From JANNAV01 sp031384695 (GTDB lineage: Bacteria > Pseudomonadota > Alphaproteobacteria > Rhodobacterales > Rhodobacteraceae), in contig JANNAV010000010.1 in assembly GCA_031384695.1 (NCBI GenBank), positions 1 through 11,775 on the forward strand: a stretch of 11,775 nt of DNA, written 5' to 3'. The notes below the pieces were generated by a model. The model searched no databases and had not been told where the DNA came from. It worked only from the letters and a program-made list of their open reading frames with translations. Shown piece after piece: positions 6,623-11,775 of the stretch (positions are counted from its first letter, which is position 1; each line of letters opens with the position of its first letter). The translations under genes and the position numbers were made by a program.

Positions 6623-6704
6623 AGCCCGAAGACGACGCCGCGCGCAAGCCGCGCGACCTCTGATGAGCCCGAAGACGACGCCGCGCGCAAGCCGCGCGAC
6701 CTCT
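6623..6704. repeat. Tandem 39-bp perfect direct repeat with internal hairpin
   Basis: The same 39 bases occur at 6623-6661 and 6666-6704, separated by GATG (period 43). Each copy contains CGCGCG, a five-base loop and CGCGCG, so each can form a 6-bp hairpin. The pair lies between the hydrolase stop and the folB start. It resembles a duplicated intergenic palindromic unit. Only two copies and a 4-bp gap rule out a CRISPR array. Confidence 0.85.
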
Positions 6705-6739
6705 TGCGCCTCGAAGCCTGTACGGCGGGCAGTGCTGGC

Positions 6740-7462
6740 TTAACCCGGCTGGCGGTAAAACAGATGCGCGCCGATGGCGGCGGTCTGGGGAAAGCGGCGG
6801 GCCCAGGACGGGCTGACCGCGCGGGTGTGAAAATGCGTGGCACCCGCCGTCAGGCCGCGCGGCGCGCCGTCCAGCATCACCCGCGCAATGCGGCCCGCGC
6901 GATCAGCCGCAGCGCGTTCGCCCATCACATCGCGCGCGCCGTCACAGTTGAACGAAAACTGGCAGCCGCCGCGCCCGCCCTGCTTGACCACACCGCAGAC
7001 GGTGCCGGGATAGCTGGGGCTGTCAACCCGGTTCAGGATCACCTCGGCCACCGCGAACTGGCCTTTCAGGGTTTCGCCGCGCGCCTCGAAGTAAAGCGCG
7101 GTTTTCAGGCAGTTCCACTGCGCATCGCCGGTGGGGGCGGGTTGGCTGGCAAGCCAGGCCTCGGAATATTCCAGAATGGCGGGCAGTGTTTTGGCCGCGG
7201 CGGCCCCGGGTTTGGTATTGGCGGGTTTGGTATTGGCGGGTATGGCCTGAACGGCAGCCTTCGGCCCGGTGACGAGGGAAGCAAGTCTGGCGGTGGGCAA
7301 GCCATCCACCGCCTTGTATTCGGCCCCCAGAAGTGAGGCGAACTGCTGGCCGATCAGGGCCGTCGGATCATTGGCGCGGCTGACCGAGATATCGGCCAGC
7401 GCCCCGCCCGTTAAGGCGAAAACCGCCGCAACAGCGATCAACCATGCTTTTTGCACGTGCAT
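6740..7462 (-). CDS. Secreted cell-wall hydrolase, SleB/CwlJ-type (Hydrolase_2)
   Basis: This 240-residue protein has a clear signal peptide: a charged start, a hydrophobic core at about 6-20, and likely cleavage after ALA near residue 23. A low-complexity linker follows (about 66-92, rich in Ala, Pro, Lys and Thr). A C-terminal SleB/CwlJ-like domain covers about 110-238, with CLKTALYFEARGE (E126 is the likely catalytic acid), AEVILNRV at 139-146, cysteines at 118, 156, 167 and 173, and GATHFHTR at 207-214. Family members cleave peptidoglycan glycan strands in spore germination, but in non-sporulating alphaproteobacteria they are general envelope hydrolases; the exact role here is unknown. 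The linker holds a tandem ANTKP duplication. ATG at 7462 gives a complete signal peptide, although its ribosome site is weak. The gene appears monocistronic. Confidence 0.88.
   Translation of the reverse strand: MHVQKAWLIAVAAVFALTGGALADISVSRANDPTALIGQQFASLLGAEYKAVDGLPTARLASLVTGPKAAVQAIPANTKPANTKPGAAAAKTLPAILEYSEAWLASQPAPTGDAQWNCLKTALYFEARGETLKGQFAVAEVILNRVDSPSYPGTVCGVVKQGGRGGCQFSFNCDGARDVMGERAAADRAGRIARVMLDGAPRGLTAGATHFHTRAVSPSWARRFPQTAAIGAHLFYRQPG
7211..7240. repeat. 15-bp perfect tandem repeat inside the hydrolase linker
   Basis: TTTGGTATTGGCGGG occurs twice in direct succession (7211-7225 and 7226-7240). On the minus strand it encodes ANTKP twice in the flexible linker between signal peptide and enzyme domain. 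Being 15 bp long, gain or loss of a copy would keep the frame. Confidence 0.85.
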
Positions 7463-7665
7463 TGTCTTGGGTTCCCGATTGTTTCAACAGGCAGCAGGCG
7501 TCGAGCGGCACCCGTCAGCCGCAGCGACTGACGTGTTGGTCAAGGGCCTAAAGACAAGCAGCCAAGGCGTCCAGCGCTGTGGCAGAAATGCCACTAAAAT
7601 CGCAGTCCGATGGGCGGATTTCTGCCGACATGGTTAATGTTTCACCTTAAGAAACAATACCAAAT
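7463..7665. other. Non-coding stretch upstream of the hydrolase gene with three inverted repeats
   Basis: This 203-bp gap separates the hydrolase start from the stop of the PPDK-like gene and has no credible gene. It holds a dyad CGTCAG...CTGACG (7513-7533, stem of about 8 with one G-T), a hairpin GTGGCA-GAAA-TGCCAC (7579-7594), and TGTTTC...GAAACA (7638-7656) close behind the PPDK-like stop. The last could help end that transcript but lacks a T-run. On the minus strand TTGACC at about 7543-7538 could be a -35, but no good -10 follows. The hydrolase promoter is expected here but cannot be placed. Confidence 0.5.
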
Positions 7666-10230
7666 TCATGATATTGCGTCTGTTTCCGGCTTATCCACAG
7701 GATGTTCCAAAGCCAGATGCGCCGCCGCCAGACGCGCCAAAGGCACCCGGTAGGGCGAACACGAGACATAATCGAACCCCGCCTGCCGGCAAAAGGCGAT
7801 TGATTCGGGGTTGCCGCCGTGTTCACCGCAGATCGACAGCACCAGATCGCCGCGCGTGCGCCGCCCGCGTTCGGCCCCGATCAGCAGCAACTCGCCCACC
7901 CCGTCCACATCCAGCACATGGAACGGATCCTCGGGGAAAACCCCTTGCTGCACATAGGTATTCATGAACCGCCCGGCATCGTCGCGGCTGAGGCCATAGG
8001 TCATCTGCGTCAGATCATTGGTGCCGAACGACAGGAACGAGGCGTGCTGGGCGATCTCGCCCGCGCGCAGGGCGGCGCGCGGGGTTTCCACCATCACCCC
8101 CAGTTTGAAGGCAAAATTCACCCCCGAGCGCGCCCGCACGGCGGCGGCAACCGCGTCGATGTTGGTTTTGACCAGTTCCACCTCGCGCTTGGCAGACACC
8201 AGCGGGATCATGATTTCCGGCACCACGGTGGTGCCGCGCCGGGCAATCTCGACGGTGGCCTCAAAGATGGCGCGGGCCTGCATGTCGTAGATCTCGGGCA
8301 GCACCACGCCAAGGCGGACACCGCGCATGCCCAGCATCGGGTTGAATTCGGCCAAGGCCTCGGCGCGGCGCACCACGTCGGACAAAGGTTTGTCCAGAGC
8401 CTCGGCCAACTCGCGCAGGCCTTCGCGGGAATGCGGCAGAAATTCGTGCAAGGGCGGGTCGAACAGGCGGATGCAGACGGGCAGGCCCGCCATAATATCA
8501 AAAAGCTGGATGAAATCCTCGCGCTGCATCGGCAACAGGCGCGCAAGGGCTGCGGCGCGGTCAGTAGAGGTGTCGGCAAAGATCATCTCGCGCATCACCA
8601 CCAGACGGTCTTCGTCAAAGAACATATGTTCGGTGCGACAAAGTCCGATGCCCTGCGCCTCGAACCGGCGGGCGACGGCGGCATCGGCGGGAGTGTCGGC
8701 GTTGGCGCGGATGCCGATATCGCGCACCGCGTCGGCCCATGCCAGCAGAGTGCGAAACGCATCATCAAGTGCGGGGGTCAGCATGTCGGCCGCCCCTGCC
8801 AGCACCTCGCCGGTGGTGCCGTCAAGGGTGATGGTGTCGCCCTCGCCAAACACCCGGCCGTCGGCCGCGATCAGCTTTTTGTCTTTGGCATCAAGGCGCA
8901 GGCCCATCGCGCCCACCACGCAAGGCAGGCCAAGCCCGCGGGCTATCACCGCCGCATGGCTGGTCACGCCGCCGCGTTCGGTCAGCACGGCGACGGCGGA
9001 ATGCATGCCGCGGATATCTTCGGGCGCGGTTTCGCGGCGCACGAGGATGCAAGGCTCGCCCCGCGCCGCCGACGCCTGCGCTGCGGGCGAGGAAAACACG
9101 ATCCGCCCGGTGGCCGCCCCCGGCGAGGCCGCGATCCCCTTGGCCACCACATCGCGCGGCCCACGCGGATCAACCTGCGGGTGCAGCATTTCCGACAGCG
9201 CCCGCGGCTCGACCCGCAGCACCGCCTCGTTCTGGCTGATGATGCCATCCTCGGCCAGCGACACCGCAACCCGCAAGCCCGCCCGCGCCGAACGTTGCAC
9301 CCGCACCGCATCCAGCACCGCAAGGCGGCCCTCGTCGATGGTGAATTCGATCTGCATTTCTTCGCGCAGTTTTATCCTGCACGCAGCCCCGTGCCGCAGC
9401 AGATCGGTAAAAATCTCGGGCGCCAGTTCCTCCAGCGAGGGCCCGCGCGGATCACGGGTCAGATACATCGCTTCGGTGCGTTTCAGCGCGTCGCGGCCCT
9501 GACTTTGGCCCAGATAGCGCCCGGTGACCTGCGGCTTGCCGGTGGCGGGATCGACGAACTGGATCACCCCCGAGCCCGATATCCCCTGCCCGATCCCCTG
9601 CGCCATCGCCTGCACCACAAGGCCCAGCGCTGCCTCGGCAGGCGCACCTTTGGCTTGCCGCAAGAGGCGCGCCGAGGTGCCTTCCCAGGCCCGGGCCATC
9701 GAGCGCAGCACTTCGGAAAGCTGGCGGGCGGGGTCTTCGGGGAAGGGTTCCTCCATCTCATGCGCATAATGGCGCAGCGCGTCGCGCAGGGTATCGGCCG
9801 AGGCTCGGGAGGCGTCGAACTCGTCCGGATCAAGCCGCGCGACATGGGTGGCATAGGCCTGCACAAAGCGCAGATAAAGCGCGTCGGCCGCCGTTTGGCC
9901 GTGGCTTTTGATCAGCCGCAGGTGGCGGTTGGCGTTCATGCCGATGTTGAGGATGGTGGCGGGGCCGCCCCAATCGGGGTTTTCCGGGCTGGGGCGGACG
10001 GAAATCAACGGCGCATCGCCGAAATGCGCGAGGATGGCCTTGGTATCCACCATATGCCCCGCCGCGATGGCGCGCACGCTGGCGGCGGGCAGCGCCACGG
10101 TTTGCGGCACCGGCAAATCCAGTCGCACCAGCCGTTGCAGGCATTTCGCGCGCCAGCCATGCAGCGACGCCGAGATGCGCGACGTGGGCGAGATGACGGT
10201 GAAGGCGAGGGTCGGCTCGGTTTTCTGCAC
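7666..10230 (-). CDS. ppdK: Pyruvate phosphate dikinase-like PEP-utilising enzyme with degenerate ATP-grasp domain
   Basis: The protein follows the PPDK plan: an ATP-grasp-like region (about 1-345), a phosphohistidine swivel domain (about 357-480) and a PEP/pyruvate TIM barrel (about 495-844). Numbered from the GTG at 10230, the swivel motif GGVTSHAA carries H425. The barrel keeps R532 (CRTEHMF), R588 (IRLFDPP), E715 (VETPRAA), N738/D739 (FGTNDLTQ) and C801 (ICGEHGG), so PEP/pyruvate chemistry looks intact. The ATP half is unusual: GGKGANL, SVRSGA, GMMDT, MQDIEFTIE and LQTRNGKRT are all altered. Classical PPDK interconverts ATP, phosphate and pyruvate with AMP, pyrophosphate and PEP; whether this protein does so is doubtful. 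The GTG is preferred for its AAAGG seven bases upstream; an ATG at 10260 would add ten residues. It follows glyS by 86 nt. The symbol marks the family, not proven function. Confidence 0.85.
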   Translation of the reverse strand: MQKTEPTLAFTVISPTSRISASLHGWRAKCLQRLVRLDLPVPQTVALPAASVRAIAAGHMVDTKAILAHFGDAPLISVRPSPENPDWGGPATILNIGMNANRHLRLIKSHGQTAADALYLRFVQAYATHVARLDPDEFDASRASADTLRDALRHYAHEMEEPFPEDPARQLSEVLRSMARAWEGTSARLLRQAKGAPAEAALGLVVQAMAQGIGQGISGSGVIQFVDPATGKPQVTGRYLGQSQGRDALKRTEAMYLTRDPRGPSLEELAPEIFTDLLRHGAACRIKLREEMQIEFTIDEGRLAVLDAVRVQRSARAGLRVAVSLAEDGIISQNEAVLRVEPRALSEMLHPQVDPRGPRDVVAKGIAASPGAATGRIVFSSPAAQASAARGEPCILVRRETAPEDIRGMHSAVAVLTERGGVTSHAAVIARGLGLPCVVGAMGLRLDAKDKKLIAADGRVFGEGDTITLDGTTGEVLAGAADMLTPALDDAFRTLLAWADAVRDIGIRANADTPADAAVARRFEAQGIGLCRTEHMFFDEDRLVVMREMIFADTSTDRAAALARLLPMQREDFIQLFDIMAGLPVCIRLFDPPLHEFLPHSREGLRELAEALDKPLSDVVRRAEALAEFNPMLGMRGVRLGVVLPEIYDMQARAIFEATVEIARRGTTVVPEIMIPLVSAKREVELVKTNIDAVAAAVRARSGVNFAFKLGVMVETPRAALRAGEIAQHASFLSFGTNDLTQMTYGLSRDDAGRFMNTYVQQGVFPEDPFHVLDVDGVGELLLIGAERGRRTRGDLVLSICGEHGGNPESIAFCRQAGFDYVSCSPYRVPLARLAAAHLALEHPVDKPETDAIS

Positions 10231-10237
10231 TGCGGCA

Positions 10238-10242
10238 CCTTT
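10238..10242 (-). promoter_or_regulatory. Shine-Dalgarno supporting the GTG start of the PPDK-like gene
   Basis: On the minus strand AAAGG lies seven bases before GTG at 10230. The in-frame ATG at 10260 has no such sequence before it, which is why the GTG is chosen. Confidence 0.55.
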
Positions 10243-10316
10243 CAGGTTCGCGCGCAGCATAGCGGGATTGGAGAGTGGCGCAAGCGTGGTGGCGGGCTGG
10301 AAAATCAGGTGGGGGA

Positions 10317-11775
10317 TCAGCCTTCGAGTTTGGTCAGGTCGGCGACCTCGGCGACACTCTGGCAGATGTTCTTGATCCGGTGCAGCAGGTTCAGGCGGTT
10401 GCGGCGCAGGATCGGGTTATCGGCGTTGATCTGGGTGGCGGTGAAAAAGGCGTCAATCGGCGCGCGCAGCGAAGCCATCGCTTGCATGGCGGTACCATAG
10501 TCTTCGGCCTGCATCGCCGGGGCTATCGTCGCCTCGGCTGCATCTAGCGCCGGGAACAATGCCCGTTCGGCGTCGGTTTCGGCGAATTTCGGATCGGCGC
10601 CGTAGCTGTATTCAACGCCGTCCCTGGCCTCGGCCTGGGACAGGATGGTGGTGGCGCGTTTGAAGCCTTGCAGAAGGTTCGGACCGTCTTCGGTTTTCAG
10701 GAAGGCGGCGAGCGCCTCGGCGCGTTTGACCAGCAGGGTGAGGTCGTCATTGCCGGGCATGGCAAGGCAGGCGTCGATGATGTCGTGGCGGATGCCTTGG
10801 TCCTTAAGGAACACCTTGAGGCGGTCGTGGAAGAAGGCGAGGAGGTCGGCAGCAATTCGTGATGCCTCGAGTTCGTACAGAGCCTCACGTTCCTCTTCAG
10901 CATAGAGCGCGTATCGAGCAGGAGAGCTTACTTGTTCTTCTGTCAAGTTCCGCTCTTCGATTGTAAGTGAATACTTGTTTTCTTCGTCGGATTGATCGTC
11001 AAGCCAGCCAATTATTGGCTGTGCTGCTGAGACCAGTACAACCGAAAGTGATGCTCTTACCCCATTCCCCACCACCAGCCGGATCACCCCTAGCGCCGCC
11101 CTGCGCAGGGCAAAGGGGTCTTTTGACCCTGTGGGTTTTTCGTCGATGGCCCAGAAGCACGCGAGGGTGTCGAGTTTGTCGGCCAGCGCCACGGCCACCG
11201 AGACGGGTTCGGTGGGAACATCGTCGGTGGGGCCGAGGGGGGAGTAGTGGTCGCGGGCGGCCAGCGCCACGGCTTTGTGAAAGCGAGCTTTAAGGGCGTA
11301 GTGCATGCCCATCACGCCCTGAAGCTCGGGAAATTCGCCGACCATGGCGGAGCGGAGGTCGGCTTTGGCGAGGGTTGCTGTTTGTTCGGCGAGGGTGGGA
11401 TCGGCACCAATGAGAGGGGCGATTTCGCGTGCGAGGGCTGCGATGCGGATGATACGGTCGTGCTGGCTGCCAAGTTTGTTGTGGTACGTGACGGATTTCA
11501 GGCCTTCCAGCCATTCCGCCATCGGTTCGGCGCCCAACCCGCCTTTGGCGATGCGCAGATCGTTTTCCCAGAAGAACTTCGCATCCGACAGCCGGGCGGT
11601 CAGCACCTTCTGGTTGCCCGCAAGGATCGTGGCACCGTGATCGGCGGTCTCGGTGTTGGCGACGGTGATGAAGCCCTCGATGCGGCCGGTTTTGGGGTTG
11701 CGGAGCGAGAAGAACTTTTGATGCGTCCGCATCGAGGTTTGCAGCACCTCGGCGGGCAGATCCAGAAACGCCTCG
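10317..11775 (-). CDS. glyS: Glycyl-tRNA synthetase beta subunit (partial; 5' end outside window)
   Basis: The last 485 or so codons are visible; the reading frame is open to the right edge, so the N-terminus lies beyond it. GlyS forms the alpha2beta2 glycyl-tRNA synthetase with GlyQ and binds tRNA. Family motifs seen are EVLQTSMRTHQKFFS, AGNQKVLTARLSDAKFFWE, the HD-like region ending PVSVAVALADKLDTL, FWAIDEKPTGSKDPFALRRA, FFHDRLKVFLKDQGIRHDII, and a C-terminal DALR-type anticodon-binding part with LRAPIDAFF and NRLNLLHRI. Between LRRAALGVIRLVVGNG and DLLAFFHDRL there is a long, acidic, divergent segment (about 10851-11051) with lower GC and codons unlike the rest, yet in frame. The gene ends 86 nt before the PPDK-like GTG in the same direction, so the two may share a transcript. 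An internal GTG at 11747 is not a true start. Confidence 0.97.
   Translation of the reverse strand, partial: EAFLDLPAEVLQTSMRTHQKFFSLRNPKTGRIEGFITVANTETADHGATILAGNQKVLTARLSDAKFFWENDLRIAKGGLGAEPMAEWLEGLKSVTYHNKLGSQHDRIIRIAALAREIAPLIGADPTLAEQTATLAKADLRSAMVGEFPELQGVMGMHYALKARFHKAVALAARDHYSPLGPTDDVPTEPVSVAVALADKLDTLACFWAIDEKPTGSKDPFALRRAALGVIRLVVGNGVRASLSVVLVSAAQPIIGWLDDQSDEENKYSLTIEERNLTEEQVSSPARYALYAEEEREALYELEASRIAADLLAFFHDRLKVFLKDQGIRHDIIDACLAMPGNDDLTLLVKRAEALAAFLKTEDGPNLLQGFKRATTILSQAEARDGVEYSYGADPKFAETDAERALFPALDAAEATIAPAMQAEDYGTAMQAMASLRAPIDAFFTATQINADNPILRRNRLNLLHRIKNICQSVAEVADLTKLEG
11005..11021. repeat. 17-bp palindrome inside the AT-rich patch of glyS
   Basis: CAGCCAAT and ATTGGCTG flank a single T, giving 8-bp arms. 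It lies inside the compositionally odd part of glyS and could be a trace of how the segment arose, or chance. Confidence 0.4.

Noticed and set aside
6623..6704. CRISPR-like direct repeats
   Set aside because: There are only two copies, the gap between them is 4 bp, and no cas genes are present. It is a tandem duplication, not an array.
7634..7650. CtrA-type binding site (TTAA half sites) upstream of the hydrolase
   Set aside because: The two TTAA half sites are nine bases apart, whereas the CtrA consensus needs seven, and the site lies about 170 bp from the start codon.
7819..10500. Very long open frame (893 codons) on the plus strand opposite the PPDK-like gene
   Set aside because: It lies antisense to a protein with many recognisable motifs, and its translation is rich in His, Arg and Gln with no domain. 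Long antisense frames are common in GC-rich genes.

Overview
The window looks like a chromosomal segment of an alphaproteobacterium, most likely a member of the Rhodobacteraceae. This rests on the high GC content (by eye about two thirds), the ilvC / folB-folP-glmM / SleB-type hydrolase / PEP-utilising enzyme / glyS gene content, and protein sequences that read as Rhodobacter-like. It is mostly housekeeping sequence. I see no phage, transposase, CRISPR array, tRNA or rRNA.

Left part (1-3257). Two Lrp/AsnC-type regulators lie on the minus strand with touching stop and start codons. They are transcribed away from ilvC (ketol-acid reductoisomerase, branched-chain amino acid synthesis) on the plus strand. 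The 128-bp divergent gap holds a good sigma70-like promoter for the regulators, overlapped by a tandem 10-bp repeat that could be an operator. ilvC is followed by a palindrome and a convincing intrinsic terminator, then by a ten-helix DMT/EamA transporter gene. That gene converges on glmM across a gap containing two inverted repeats.

Middle part (3258-7665). On the minus strand, folB (5654-6562), folP and glmM form a likely operon for folate and peptidoglycan/LPS precursor synthesis; the folP stop and glmM start overlap by 4 bp. FolB carries an unusual extra C-terminal domain of about 150 residues that resembles part of an amino-acid-kinase fold. Upstream of folB are a terminator-like hairpin only about 20 nt from its start codon and a perfect 39-bp tandem direct repeat. 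Next comes a secreted SleB/CwlJ-type cell-wall hydrolase, preceded by a 203-bp non-coding stretch with several dyads.

Right part (7666-11775). A pyruvate phosphate dikinase-like protein has an intact phosphohistidine domain and an intact PEP/pyruvate barrel, but its ATP-grasp half has lost the usual nucleotide-binding residues. Upstream of it is the 3' part of glyS (glycyl-tRNA synthetase beta subunit), which runs off the right edge. glyS contains an internal, in-frame, AT-richer patch of about 200 bp with atypical codons.

No wholly new system is evident. The points most worth a second look are the degenerate ATP-grasp half of the PPDK-like protein, the FolB fusion, the foreign-looking patch in glyS, and the regulatory sequence around the paired Lrp genes and upstream of folB.
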